Positions 24,197 through 38,322 of a stretch of 64,000 bases of DNA are shown here, piece by piece. This DNA comes from Malaya genurostris. Lineage: Eukaryota; Arthropoda; Insecta; Diptera; Culicidae. The DNA is taken from NCBI RefSeq assembly GCF_030247185.1, contig NC_080571.1:33778753-33842752 (forward strand), written 5' to 3'. The notes under the pieces are model-generated. The model had not been told where the DNA came from. It did no database searches and was given only the letters and a program-made list of their open reading frames with translations. Position numbers and translations under genes: made by a program. Every line of letters begins with the position of its first letter. Position 1 is the stretch's first letter.

Positions 24197-25065
24197 TTTC
24201 GTACTTACTTTACCTAAATGATACACTGAAATGAATGAATGTCTCCGGAACGTGATCAAACGATTAGTAGATTACAGATATTCTCAACTTGGAACCCTCA
24301 TTATCCAGTCTCTCCGATGAAACACACACATTTAACAGCGTTATGTTGACATATAGTAGAAAGAAACCAGTGCTACTAGATTTGCTTATTCTGGTTATTT
24401 CATTAGTATTTAACACACTCTTTCTGGTAATATTCGAAGCCGAAATAGTTTTAATGAAATATAAATATCAATCATATAATTCCATGACTAATGTCACGGA
24501 TACCAAAAAAAATACTTGTTGATGATAATTTGAAGAAGAAAACACAATTTTGTTTTGTAACATTATGAGAAAACCTGTCAACTTTGCGAAACCAAATGAG
24601 ATGAAAACAAAGCGCAATCAAGTGAACTAAGTGAAAAACTTTCTCATATTTTTGAAGACTTTTATTGCTTGTCGGGTAATTTTTGAAGTTTTTAATCGTT
24701 AATTAAACAAGTGGTAAGTCAACATTACTAATTATGAAGTCTTCCAGCATTCAATAGTAGTATAATTGTTTGCGTAATAGTGATCATGTTTTGAGACAAA
24801 TCGTTTAGTAGATATTCAGGAACAGGACGAACTGTAAATCTTAAGACGAAAATGTGTCCTAAATCGAAAAGTGAGTTTATTTTAAATGGAAAAAACGACT
24901 ACCGAAGAAATTAAAACCATTTCTTCCAATCGAAAAGTGTGACAATAGCTTAAATATTCATTTTTAAACATTTCACAGTTTGGTTCAGGTACGTTGTAAG
25001 ATATTATTCATGTTCAAAGTAATGAGGTGAAGGGATGAGATGGAAATATTAGCTCAGATGAAATA

Positions 25066-25120
25066 GGGTTGGCGGTTCAATGCTTAGGGCACTGGTCTTA
25101 CAAACCAGGTGTCGTGTCTA
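25066..25120 (+). mobile_element. 5' tRNA-like fragment of a SINE
   Basis: GGCGGTTCAATGCTTAGGGC... followed by CTGGTCTTACAAACCAG, which folds as an anticodon-arm-like hairpin. The sequence then turns into A-rich unrelated DNA before a B box, so it is a truncated SINE head or tRNA relic. Confidence 0.45.
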
Positions 25121-25924
25121 AAAAAAGTGCGGATGGAAAAAACACGATTTAAATTGGATTTTTTTGACGCGGTTTCATTATTTATACCAGTATACATCCG
25201 GAACCCAAAGTGACAGCCAATTGATCTTCAAACTTGATACACAATTCGATAGTGGCTTTTGAATGAATATTTTCCGATCTTGTCGAGCTGAGTCGAACGG
25301 TATATAACACTAGAGGACTCCGATCAAAATTCGGTTTATCCAGTTTCTATGGAGAAAGGCTACACGTAATTTGTTAAATGACTAAATTTTACGAGGATGA
25401 CATAAATCTGTGTCAAATATACCAAATCTTTCAAGCAGGAATATGTCAGTCTCGGTACACGTGAATTTTGACAGGATTTTTTCTAAGTGTGTATTACTCG
25501 ATCGGCCTCTTTGGACAATTTTGTCTCTTCGTTGAACAACACCATATGTAGTATCACTAACTGAAATAGAACAAATTTGGTTCTTGTCTACAAATTACGG
25601 AGTTTCTGTTAGTTATGGAGTCCATAGATTTCTACCTCACAGCCATCATCGTTATCGCATATCTAGTGTTCCAAGATATATGAACCTCGTATACCAAGAT
25701 ATATGAACCTCCATCAATTTTCTTCTCGAATCCAACACAGATTCGGCTGCCATGTTCTCTACCGGCCACAATGTACTTTGTTGTGGCAGAGTTTATAGTC
25801 AACCTTATTCTCGCTGGTTTTCTTTAAGAAGGTTCAAAAACCTCTTCCACCGCTTCATAATCAACACTAGTAATATCCATGTTATATATTTTCTCAGGGA
25901 ATAAATAAAAACATATTCCTCTTC

Positions 25925-26105
25925 TTCAAGGCTAAATGCCCGCAACTCAGACTTACAACTATTCACAAAATTCGCTGCAATACTTGTGCCACCTTTCTTG
26001 CACACTCCTATCCATTATTTCATCAAATACTTGTCATTTTGGAAGATTTTATCTCTTTCCGCAGCTCGCCCGGAATCGATCACTTGGTGGATTTGTCTCT
26101 TTCGG
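25925..26105 (-). pseudogene. Very decayed relative of the 55061 transposase fragment
   Basis: The nucleotide sequence 25925-26030 is visibly related to 55027-55140 (shared GATGCCCGCA.../...TTTCTT pattern), and the minus strand gives NPPSDRFRAS..DKIFQNDKY and WHKYCSEFCE. This is weak, resting on similarity to the better copy. Confidence 0.4.
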
Positions 26106-26569
26106 TACTCCGTCACCGATTTCGCGTTATGGCATGATGCCAGATCCGACCGAAACAGAATGTCTGCTTCCTGTAGTTCTACTCAAATTTTTCATGTATG
26201 TATGCATGCCACCATCAGTTCAAGGCATTACCAGTGTATGCGGGTAGACTCACAGTAGATCCGAATTTGATTATCAGATAGCTATCAAATAACTGCTGTT
26301 AAGAAGGGTTAAATGAGTTTTGAGGACCCGACGCCTTCCAGCAAGAACATCCAGCCATATAAAGAATTTTGCTATACAAGCTTAAACCCGCCTGATGGTT
26401 TGTTTGTTAGAAGGGTGCGTCGTACTCATTTCAGACCTTCAGGGAGAAACACAAAGCTTCCCCCACGTGACTCAGGTTGGCAATCCACTCCATCATCCAG
26501 TCAATCGCTTGTAATATACCATGATGCACTACCTGCCCCTCCCCGTTGTCGATATTATCGATATAATTG
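26106..26569. other. Intergenic, nothing recognised
   Basis: Only short overlapping ORFs in several frames. It may extend the transposase relic at 25925, but no motif supports this. Confidence 0.3.
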
Positions 26570-27075
26570 AACATAATACAATATAATATAATATCATACA
26601 ATACAATGTAACATAATATAATACAATATAAAACAATATAACATAATATAATATAACATAATTCAATATAACATGATATAATATAATATAACTACAGATA
26701 ACAGACATATAAGCTAGCACAAACTTTTTCAAAAAGCTGTGTAAAGCACACAAGTGAAAATCCGTTAAATTCACCGTTGCACACGACTTTGAACGCATGA
26801 ATGTCTTTTGGATATCTGTTCTCTGTGATATAACATGATATAAAGTAATATTATATAATATAATATAACATAATGTAATATAATACAATATTTTCTAACA
26901 ATATACTATGATATAACGCAATGCAGTATAATACCATACAACATAATATAACATAACAAAATATAATATAAGACCATAATATATGAAATAATATGCTATG
27001 ATACAATATAAAACAGTTGATATCGCAATGTAAGTTATACTCTTCTTTCGTCGCAGTACTGCAGGAAATATATCT
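26570..27075. repeat. A+T-rich ATAATATAAC-type simple repeat
   Basis: Imperfect repeats of AATATAATATAAC flank a non-repeated island at about 26695-26830 that has ACAGATAACAGA / TCTGTTCTCTGT-like inverted edges. Leu/Tyr/Ile-rich ORFs here are artefacts. Confidence 0.75.
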
Positions 27076-27082
27076 CTTTTTC

Positions 27083-28871
<1,789 letters not shown>

Positions 28872-29092
28872 CTCGGTTGATTTTTCAGAAGGCCATAAAA
28901 GCAAGTGACAGTTTCTCTTTGTTTACTTTTTCTTCTATTAATTACCAAGCGGTTGATACCCGAAACATTCGACTTTCAAACAGAATTGTGGAATCCACGA
29001 AAATCTTTATAATCACATTCCAATATTCGAAAGAGAAAGTAAACAAAGAGAAACTGTCACTTGCTTTTACGGCCTTTTGAAAAATCAACCGA
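28872..29092. mobile_element. 221-bp long-TIR MITE
   Basis: The arms of about 65 bp begin CTCGGTTGATTTTTCA and contain GTGACAGTTTCTCTTTGTTT; the right arm is the near-perfect complement, ending CAACCGAG. No ORF. A clear TSD was not identified. Confidence 0.72.
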
Positions 29093-30989
29093 GAGTTATC
29101 AAGGAGATCGCGGTAGAAGTGGAAGTAAAGAAGCAAATCGTTCACGAAGAAAGCTGAAATCTGTCACTTCGAAGGAGAAAAGATTGAAAATGAAGAATGT
29201 TATGAAAATGTGAAGAATATTTTGTGAATTTACATCTAATTTCATGCACATATTTGAAGCAACCAATTAAACATAAAGTTACTTTACAATTCTGTACATT
29301 TAAATATAATTCAAAAGCCCAACACTAAGCGTTTATTGAAAGATACAGTTCTTTTCATTGAAAATTCAATGTAATCGTATTTAGTTTTGAATCGAAAATG
29401 GTTTTCAATTAAACTTTCGATTCAACCCATGTCTATTTCATGTTACTATTGGATTACATATTGTGTAAATTTCATTATTTCTTTCTGTGTAGGAAAAACT
29501 AATTATTATAAAATATTGCTTGTTCACGAGAAACGTCTTGAGATCCCTGAAACAAATGACAGTGGTCCTCAAACCAAGTGGAGTGGCGTTGAAATAAGAA
29601 TATTTTGACGTGTGGTTTGAATGAAAATCTAGTAGTTATTGCCGAACTTTATGCCGGGTCATCAGTAATTAAACGTAGAGAGAATTTTTATTTATTTTTT
29701 ATGACATCAATATCACAAACGACAAGGTTTGGTAAAAGAGATGTTTTATTAATGTTAGTTTTAATCCACTACACAAAAAAGAAAAACATCAAAAACTGAA
29801 AATATCACGGCTAAAAACAATTGCTTCTACTGGTTGCCTCTACCTGTAATTAAGCCGATGTTTATGCATATTGTATAAGAAAAGTAGATGGTTTGAGATA
29901 TCACTTATTTTTTCACGAAATATAAAAATCTTTTTCCTTCATTCAATTCATGTTTTCCGGTTCCACTAGCAATGGCAACGTGGGGCTTTGCAAAGAGACA
30001 TTAAATGATAAGTGTCTCACCGAGTTTCAGTAAAATCGAATGTTCGAAATCTCGGCAAACGGATTAACTGGCTTCGGAATATTTGTTGTTTACTGACATG
30101 TTCAGCATAATATTGTGCCAAACTTCGGCAAAAAACGTGCTTTACCGAGATATCAGAATATTACTTTAACGAATTTCGGAATGAAGCATGTAAATTACTG
30201 AACAATAACAAAAAATGTGTTGCCGTTCTAATTTGGCATTTTGTTATGCTGAGCTTGAGAATCGTTTAGAATTTGTGCTGCGAATTATCCGTTATCCGAG
30301 AAAATGGATCTCAAGCCGAACCGTAGTATTGTGGGTGTCGATTGTCGTGGTGCAGAAGTTTTGTACACCGTCAAAAGATACGGAAGTATCTGCCAAAAAA
30401 CAGTGTTGAGCTACTCTGGTGAAGATCATCAAGTGACTTATGAGAAAACAGAGAGAGAGAGAGAGAAGAGAAATCCTCGTCGTAGTGCCTCTAATTTGCT
30501 AGAGAATGTCAATGTATCGTGTTCGGTGTCTTCATCGGAATATCTGAAAGGATAAACTTCAGATAAAACACTACAAGATCCTGAAAGTCCGAGACAATTC
30601 GGTGTGCCAGGAATAAGAACGTTGTTTCAGGAATTGGGTTCCCAACAGAACTATTCACCGACTCACAAAGGGAAAAAATCCAACTATAGAGTACGGAACA
30701 TTTTCCAGTGTTCGTTGAGAGTTCGGAATGACCGATGAGTTCATCGAACCTGAACCCTATAGATTTCGCTGTCTGCAGTTCACTGGAGGCAGAAGTCTGC
30801 TCTAAAAACGTGAAAATATGGAAATCCTGAGGTGACATCTGGCGGCAGCCTGGGTTGAAATAATACATGAGAGCATTAGGCTCAAGAACGAAAAAGTTGA
30901 ATTTGTTTTCAAGTAAAATTTTTCTGTTTGTTTCAATGCAACATTTCAATTGCTGGAGCCTGTGTGAATAATTGGAGGAACTGCAATAT
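29093..30989. other. Intergenic, nothing recognised
   Basis: A+T-rich. The minus-strand ORF at 30509-30949 (146 codons) has no recognisable motif. The upstream half of the DD37E relic may lie here but cannot be read. Confidence 0.3.
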
Positions 30990-31271
30990 TACACGATTTA
31001 TGTAAATGATGATGTTGTTATGACGGACACCGCAGCTTTCACTGAAAAATTTGTAGATACTGACATCAATCAAATGAACTAGTATCTGCTGTCGCAGTTG
31101 CGTCTACATGAGAATCCTATTATATTCTGGTTCGGCTTTGTTACGTGTCGCTATGCAAAGTTGGCCATGAACTGGTACAAATCGGAAAAATTGAAAATTG
31201 TTTCCAAACACATGACTCTTCCAAATTGTCATGAAGCTCGTTCATTTGAATTATTTTGGGTTCTCGTTTAG
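30990..31271 (+). pseudogene. Decayed DD37E transposase fragment
   Basis: One frame reads FTEKFVDTDINQMN, a stop at 31080-31082, YLLSQLRLHENPIIFWFGFV, then CRYAKLAMNWYKSEKLKIVS and LPNCHEARSFELFWVLV with a stop at 31269-31271. This aligns with the D2-to-E part of mosquito DD37E transposases. The Asp of FWPDLA is replaced by Gly (FWFGFV). Exactly 37 residues separate that site from the Glu of RSFE. No intact domain is seen upstream (30200-30990). Confidence 0.7.
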
Positions 31272-32343
31272 AGGTGGAAATGTTCAGCTAGATGATGCAG
31301 TGAAAACGTTGAAACAAGAAAAATATCTAGCAAATGTCGATATTAATATATACTCGATTTTGAAAATGTACCTCTACTTTCTAGAACAGTCGATATATAA
31401 TAGGATTTTGATACGAACTCTTTGGAGAAATATAACGTTTTTACCTGGTCAAAAAAGTAATGAATTTGATGAAGAGCTTGTTCGTTCGTTTGTCAGCAAA
31501 CGAAGACTCGTCGCCTGCGAACTCGAAATTAGGTTCATTTTGAAACATTTGTTTTCCCCTCATAATTCTCAATCGATTTAATGGGTGTGTTCCTCGCCGA
31601 ATTAAAAACCCACCCGCAAGGCATCATATCATAAGTTGGGTAGCCACCTGCCAACCGTCCTATTGCCGCAGATGGGTACGCCTTGTTTCACATTATGTAT
31701 CCCTGAAACAGGCCAACCTAATCAGGGAAACGGTGCCATCCAGCGCGACGTACGAATACATATAGTTTCCTTGGCACTCTTTTTCATTGCTTAGTGGCAT
31801 CTGCCTTCCGCGAGTAAATTAGGGGTCCCGGTTTGATTCCGCCTTGACCGATCCCTTTTGTGTTCTGTTACACAGGGGTAGAAGCGAGAGGGCCAGCTCA
31901 ACTTCGATGTTTGTAACTGTTGGTCGACGATGATTCAATAACGGAAAAGGGGCCAAACGCTGCCACAGTGAAAACCCAACCAGCTGTGTTCGGAAATGGG
32001 CTGGTAGAGCGAAAGAGAAAGTAGTATCAAAAATGATGACACGTAAAAAAATCTAGTGTGAAGGCCTATCCCGATGGGTAGCGAAAAACTTGGCAACAGG
32101 GTTGACGCCTTCTCTATGCTCAATGTTGTAATGCTGATGAGATGAGTGATGGTGTTGCTTGCTGCGTGTTCCTTCATCCTGGCTGGCTAGCTGAGAGAGG
32201 GGCTATGTTCGCGATTGAAGAGAACATGAAACTCCTTCCGATGTGCGTACCGATAGTGATAGGGGAAGTATTGCAATCGGGGTTACGAATTTGGTTTCTT
32301 GGAATAGGAATTTCATTATACAGTATCAATGAGTCATTATTAA
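31272..32343. other. Intergenic, nothing recognised apart from the tRNA-like block
   Basis: The 116-codon ORF at 31231-31581 overlaps the transposase relic out of frame and shows no domain. 31590-31780 (CCTGAAACAGGCCAACCTAA) is G+C-richer and may belong with the following tRNA-like segment. Confidence 0.3.
31780..31910 (+). mobile_element. tRNA-like segment, candidate SINE
   Basis: GCTTAGTGGCATCTGCCTTC and GGTCCCGGTTTGATTCCGCC resemble D-arm and T-arm (A and B box) parts of a tRNA, but the acceptor stem does not pair. It may be a SINE or a tRNA pseudogene. No tail or TSD was found. Confidence 0.35.
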
Positions 32344-32536
32344 GCAAAGCAAAGTCATGGTGTTTTGTGGAACTTAGTCTTTTTGTTTCAACAGACTTCG
32401 CAGCCGATTTTTAGCGTACAGAATCATAGCATGGATAGTACGTACTACGGTCCTAGTGACACTAAGAATCCAATAAGGTTGGGGCTCGAACATATAACAA
32501 CGGGCATGTTATTGCATCGTACCACCAACTCGGCTA
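32344..32536 (-). mobile_element. tRNA-derived SINE
   Basis: On the minus strand the head has a tRNA-like block with a good B box (ATGTTCGAGCCCC). The body includes ATCGGCTGCGAAGTCTGTTG, and the 3' end is a (CTTTG)-type short repeat (CTTTGCTTTGCTTA). RNA polymerase III promoter plus a repeat tail fits a SINE. I recognise the body as close to SINEs common in culicid genomes, from memory only. Confidence 0.65.
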
Positions 32537-32960
32537 AAAATCATTATGAAACCAAACTGAATTAGTTATGACTTTTGGTTTCTGAATTAGACTAATAACT
32601 TATCCACTGATGAAGGTTGCAAATAGCACATTGTAGCACTAGTATTTGTGTCTGTTACTATTGCGTGACATTAGTGGCGAAATAGCTGTGTTTTTTCAAT
32701 ATTATTTGAATTCAATGAAATTTACAGTAGTAGAATATGAAACTGAATGAATGAATTATTTATTGATAGGTAATCTGAATCGTTGTCTTCATTAGTAATC
32801 AGTTCTCTGCAAATGTGACTTTGATTTGTTAGATCGGTTTTGTTTTGTATCGCCCAGATTAATTGTAGGAGGCAGTTTTACTGACGTAAAACAAGTTGGG
32901 CTATTTGGAAATCAAACTGAATATTTCTTCATATCACTTTTACTAATCATAAACACAAAA

Positions 32961-33954
32961 CCTGTTTTAATCCACCTGGTAGTGTAATGCTGCCTTACTC
33001 ATATTATTAATTTTCTCCTATGTATTACAGCTGAAATTCTCTGAAATACTACAATTTAAAATAGTTTAGAAAAGTTACATAATACTACTGCCTAGATATA
33101 CTACATTTGAATTTATGTTAGTGAAAAACTATTCAATCATTGGAGAGAAAGTGAGGTTAGCTCCATTTTATCGCATTTGAATACTACTGTCAGTGTCCGA
33201 TTCATGGTCTGCAAACTAGAGAAATACACTAGCCAATATTAAGAGGCAGCTTATGAATGGAATATTCTTGAAATTCCCATTTTTACACTAAGCACCCTAC
33301 CTCCGGAACCAGGGGTTTGATCTGAATGAAAATTTGAATATTCTTCTGGCATTTTGAGTCCTTTCAGTTGAATCTAAGATGGTGAGAATCGGTTCAGCCA
33401 TCTCCGAGAAAAGTGGGTGACATTATTTTCACTTTTTTGGTGCATATCACCCTGCAATTCCGGAACCGGAAGTCGTATCAAAATAAAATTCAGGAACTTT
33501 GTATTGGATTGTAAGACCTTTCATTTGAATCCAAGTTTGTGAAAATCAATTTAGTCATCTCTGAGGAAATTGTATGGCAAGTTCCGGAAATAGTTATCAA
33601 AAACTTAAACACGGATCTCTTTTTATTTTATGAAAGACAGCTGGGTAGATTTTCACAAATTAAGGTTGAAATGAAAGGTTTTATGCTCTCATCGACTGTT
33701 AATGGCTTTTGTTTTCCAAAAAGCAGGGTGAAGCGTTATAAAAATTTAAAACTTTATGTAGAAAATGAAGAATTCCTGTAAACTTGACTCGAAACTTCTT
33801 ATAAATGGGACAGATTATGCTGGTTTATGCTCGAACAAGCTCATTCAAGAACAAAATAAAAGCTTTTTGATTCCCTTAGCAATATAGTATATTTATAAAA
33901 ACAGCGAGTTATATGAGAAAGGTATCATTACACCACTAGGTGTATTAAAATAGG
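32961..33954. mobile_element. 994-bp member of the TTTTAATCCACC TIR family
   Basis: About 44-bp TIRs: CCTGTTTTAATCCACCTGGT... at the left and, inverted, at 33911-33954. The interior carries decayed copies of a roughly 165-bp unit with GGTTCAGCCATCTC and CCGGAACCGGAAGTC words, shared with many repeats in the window. No ORF. Confidence 0.65.
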
Positions 33955-34433
33955 ATTTTATGTGAAAGATGAATCTCACTCGATTAGATCCAATGCTAGT
34001 GATGAGAATTATGCATCAAGCGGAGAGAGTGAAAACACGTAATACAGTACGATTATTAAAGTGATTCGTCAGTGACTTATGTGACATAGGCACTATGAAG
34101 GTGTTTTATGATAAAACAAAACATGGAAGAAAACGGTATATACTTCTACGTAAAGATTTCAAGGGATCCTATAGAAGTGCCTCTTTGTTTATTTTCTCTT
34201 TTTATCGTGCTCGTGGTATTATGCAAATGTTTCTATTACTGACGGCCAAATTTTTAAGGCGGTTTAGTTTCATTCCACTAACTGCTCGAAAACCAAATAT
34301 TTTACGTTGTTTTGACTCAAATCGAACAATCGGGAAGATGTTATAGAACGTTTCGAAGTTCATACAAAAATTGGGAAGTACCTTTTCTTCTACCTGTTGT
34401 TAATTATGCATTAGACACGAAGTTTTTGAATTA
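33955..34433. other. Intergenic, nothing recognised
   Basis: Short ORF 34095-34346 without motifs. Confidence 0.3.
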
Positions 34434-35887
34434 CACTCAGGCGAAATGAGTACACGGAAAAGCCAGTGATTGCATAACATTTAAAATATTAGTTGTTTTT
34501 TTAGTTTGATTGGTTAAAATTTGGTAAAACTAATCGATTGTTGTTTTATCTAAACTGTCATTTTTTATTTAATGTGCTGGCAGTTTAGCAATGACAACCA
34601 GTAAAGGCAAGCACCACAAACGAGTGATAAAACGTTACGATTGAGCAATGGCATGCACCTTAATCGGAAAATTAAACGTTTCAATGAGGTGTCACTTGTG
34701 CAACTGAGCAATGACGCAATCCCAGCAAAGTTACCTGTAGTTTCAGTTGTTATACCAATTATTCAGTTAATGGGACTTAAGACACCTATTGCAATACATA
34801 TTTTTAAATGCTAGTCTTTTCGGGGGCAGCTAATCGTTCACCGTTTGAACAACGAAATTTTGCCTAAGTGGCTGCTTATAGCTTTATCACTAAACTCACA
34901 GATGATATAGAAATACAACAAAAGATTTAAATTCCCAAGAGAGAATTCACTAGCGAAATGTTTTCAAGCCATTAAGAAATTTTTCCTCCACTTGCAGAAT
35001 GGCTTGCTGGAAGAGCTTTTTTGATTCCGTTTTTCAAGAATGTTGCTGATAAGCCTAATGTTACAGATGCACTTTCAAGAAAATTCAAATAGTACCATTT
35101 CACTTTAGGAGCAAATTTTTAAGCGTTTAGCGTTTTTAATAACATTGACATGCACATTCCGAAAATACATTATCCGTTAATGAAACTAAAACATTTATAC
35201 TATAACTTGTTTTACAATTAACTCTTATATTCTTCTGCATACTTTCACTTACGTGGAACGGCCACTATGTAGCTACCATAAATGACGTTCATTTTCCATT
35301 GAAAATTTTCAATATAATAAGTTTCTGGTGAAATGAGAGGATTTTTGTTCTGCGTTGTGCCGTCTTCGTTCTCCACTAAGTGACAGCATTTAAATACAGC
35401 AATTTCGTTTACCTGAATGTTTGTGACAAAATCAAAAGATATGTTACTTAAATCAACAACATTTTAGTTGAAACAACCAGGGCGTTAAACAACAATTGCA
35501 ATATTGTAATTTTGTGATTTGCGGATTCTCCGTGTAGTGAAGAACATAAGGCAAATCTTGTGATGCATAAAAAATCACTGAAATCACAATTTCAAAAACT
35601 GAAATGAAAAATATATCTCTGTCATAATGATTTATGACTGCAAGCAATATACATCTCATTTATCACTGTTATAGTTTTCATACGAACAACTTATGAATTG
35701 CACAGTATATGAGAGAAGTTATGTTTGTAATAGAAATTTCGCACAATGTCCCTAAAATGTTATTGCTTTTTATTGGAATTCCAATTCCGTGACTTCATAT
35801 GGCGATTTTGAAATTCGCCTGCGATGTTCTTGTGCCTAAAAACCATACGATATCATTATGCAATTCCATATATTTTTTGCCTGAGTG
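34434..35887. mobile_element. 1454-bp TIR element (CACTCAGGC ends, TA target)
   Basis: The ends CACTCAGGCRAAA are inverted and each is flanked by TA (34432-34433, 35888-35889). No transposase ORF was recognised. The 200 bp next to the right end are repeated, in the opposite orientation, at 5529-5700, which supports a dispersed family. Confidence 0.62.
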
Positions 35888-35889
35888 TA

Positions 35890-36831
35890 AGAGAGAGAAA
35901 GACACATGTTCAGCACTGTTTTACATATATAATTAATTCCAATAATATCACTATCTATTTCGAGTAAGTCATGTACTGATCATAAACCTGATCCAGTTTT
36001 CTGATTTGTTCGAAGGCCGAGTTTATATTAGAAGAAAAAAGCTGTTCCCTGCCTCCAAATTATGGTTGCGTATATTATCAGAGGGTGTTGAGTTCGTACA
36101 TTTCATTCTCTTTCTCTTTTCATCCGGTACAGAAAGAGCTCCTGCTACAAAACCTCCGACTGAGTAACCTACTTTTGAAAGAGTTTTTAATAGAGTTAGG
36201 TTGACGATAAGTTTTAGTCGGAAAAATAAAAAAATAAACGATTTGGTCAGATTTATTACAATTTTTTTAGAACCAGTAATCTGGAATAAGTTTTTACTTT
36301 TCATATTATTATTATTTAAAATTTTCAGTCAAATAGTTGGCCAACCTTATTAGTGCTCGTATCGGTGTGTGTGTGAAAGGCGGAGGAGCTTATGCGCTCT
36401 CCCGAACAAACGTCTACCTTCGCTGGGCCGAGCGTCTGTGTAAAGCACGCCTCAGTGTAAAAGAGTCGTTCGTCGGTTTGTCCGAGTTATTAATGGCAAT
36501 AACAATTGTCAACGTTTATTGACGTATTTAGAAGTATTGTAAACTGATATCGAAAATAACAAACAGCTCATGTGGTTATTCAGTTCGGAGTATGAGAATC
36601 GATTTTAAAGTTAATTTCAACTTTTTATTTTGCTTCAACTGGATAATCTTGGTCAAGTAAAATTTGTGGCCACATACACAAGTGAAACTTTTATGCTGGT
36701 ATGCTGGAGGAAGTTCACAGCATCGAGGTTACAGTGTGGTGAATGTACAGTTCAGACACGTAGAAGATAGTACCAATTACTTTTCATGAAATGTGACTGC
36801 ACGATTGTTGGAGAAGTTTAGTGATACGAAA
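35890..36831. other. Intergenic, nothing recognised
   Basis: Small ORFs only; 36350-36520 is G+C-richer and could belong to the 5' region of the Sp factor. Confidence 0.3.
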
Positions 36832-36882
36832 ATGCAATCCGTGGTACAGGAACCAGTCAGTGAGGCACCTGTGCTGCCGAAG
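36832..36882 (+). CDS. Possible alternative first coding exon of the Sp factor
   Basis: An ATG in a fair context (CGAAAATGC) opens 17 codons (MQSVVQEPVSEAPVLPK) and ends exactly at a strong donor, AAG/GTATGT, in phase 0. The next Sp-factor exons (acceptor before 39085, or an in-frame entry at 38826 ahead of the 38838 ATG) are also phase 0, so the exon could supply a different N-terminus. The surrounding sequence is not TE-like. This rests on ORF and splice logic only; it could equally be a non-coding or chance exon. Confidence 0.38.
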
Positions 36883-38050
36883 GTATGTGTTGCTCTGACA
36901 GTAGATTTATGCTCAAATATCGGTATCGATGTCCACACCAGCAAGCAGTGAACGAAAAGTGCTTTGGTGGGTGTTTCGTATTTACCCTCCTCTGGGCGGG
37001 GGCTTTCTGGGTGGTTCTCTCTCTCTCGCTGTACCAATGCCAGCCAGCTTATGTGCCAGTGTCTCGCTCTAATTTGAAAGTGAACGAACCGCGCGACGTT
37101 TGCAAAATTGGGTGCAAAATACGCCCGTCCAGTGCTCGAAGCGACCCTAGAGTCGGCCTCCAAATGGTGATTTTACTGTTCTAAGTGCTAATTTTGTAGT
37201 AGGCTGGCGAAATGGTGTTTGATATCGCGAAAAAATGATACTTTCGTAGACTTGCTTTACACTGCCACACGGGCGCCATGTTGGATTACGTTTCGTGGAA
37301 TGAAATTCTTTCAACAGTTTTCAGACAATCAATTGCGATTTATTCCCGAAACTAGGTTGAAAAGTTGAACTTTCGAACAAATTTATTAGTGATTATAGAT
37401 GGAAGAAATCAGATTCCGAATTTTAAAGTTTTGGAAAAAATAGTGTGTGTTCAACATTGTACATGACTTTGTTCTTTTCGAGTTACTCTACTAAAATGAG
37501 ACGATAACGATACTTGTCCCCGCCTTCTGCTTTACGAACCGTAATTACTTTTTTACAGGGTGGTGCCACGGTTTCGACGGACAGTGCTCTCACAATCGGT
37601 TCTCTCCTTTATCATCAGAGAACTTTCCTCCTTCTCTTCGAACAAGCTATCCTTTTCCCTCGAGACTGCCCACACGCACACTACTACCGTTGTTTCAGCT
37701 TCGGCAAACATCGGTTTGTTTTGGTTTGAATGTTCTGAATTCTGCCGCCGTTCTCAACTTTCGTATTATGGCTGCGAGAGAGGAAGAAAATGTTTCACGT
37801 TTTGACACACGCACTTTTTATCACCACCCACTTGACGGCAGAAGGATAAGGCTTTCGCTTGGTTCTCCCCCTCTTTCTCTTTTGTTCGCTTATCGAAGCA
37901 TAAGTTTTAGGGTGGAACTAATGGGAAAACTTTCCCACTCCAGGACAGGATCACGTGTATGTTGCTTGATCCGCGTGTTGCGCTCCGATTTTTAAGTTCC
38001 TGCTGCCTCGCTTAGACCATTATTCTAATTAATGTAAACAAAGGAGCTTA
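36883..38050. other. Region upstream of the Sp factor: probable promoter/first-intron sequence
   Basis: No convincing ORF. The stretch is more G+C-rich than the TE-laden surroundings, with CT-rich blocks near 37017-37034 and a GGGCGGGGG run near 36995, itself a GC-box-like site. A GCGCCATGTT sequence near 37273 resembles the GCCAT core of PHO/YY1 sites. These are single-motif matches and not proof of function. Confidence 0.3.
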
Positions 38051-38322
38051 TGTCGTTTTCGTTTTTAAATTGCACTACACAGGTGTAGCGAAAGCTGCAC
38101 TGAAACCGTTCGTTTTTACCAATTGCACTACACCAGTGCTACACTTTTTCTGCACCGATACCACTGGTGTAGCACTCATCAAAAGTTTGGTGTAGCTCTG
38201 TGCAATGGAATCGTTTATTGTAGTCAATGGTTACTGTTTATGTTTTCATCATTTTTGTTCGTTTATTCATGCCATGGTGTAGCACTCCACCGGTGTAGTG
38301 CAGTTTAAAAACGAAAACGACA
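38051..38322. mobile_element. 272-bp MITE, PIF/Harbinger-like (TTA target)
   Basis: The TIR is TGTCGTTTTCGTTTTTAAA (one mismatch zone further in), with TTA duplications at 38048-38050 and 38323-38325. Internal GCACTACAC/GTGTAG words recur in both orientations. The 3-bp TWA target and end sequence fit PIF/Harbinger MITEs. It lies about 0.5 kb upstream of the Sp-factor start codon. Confidence 0.78.

Larger units (their letters stand above)
23363..25924. other. Intergenic, decayed repeats
   Basis: Outside the 23781 element and the SINE head, 25180-25370 is a decayed piece of the 7599-8402 family (CCAATTGATCTTCAAACTTG, GGTATATAACACTA). No gene was recognised. Confidence 0.4.

Noticed and set aside
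30509..30949. 146-codon minus-strand ORF
   Set aside because: No recognisable domain and opposite in strand to the transposase relic; length is compatible with chance in this A+T content.
36777..37163. 128-codon minus-strand ORF
   Set aside because: No motif, and it covers the likely 5' region of the Sp factor; kept only as non-coding.
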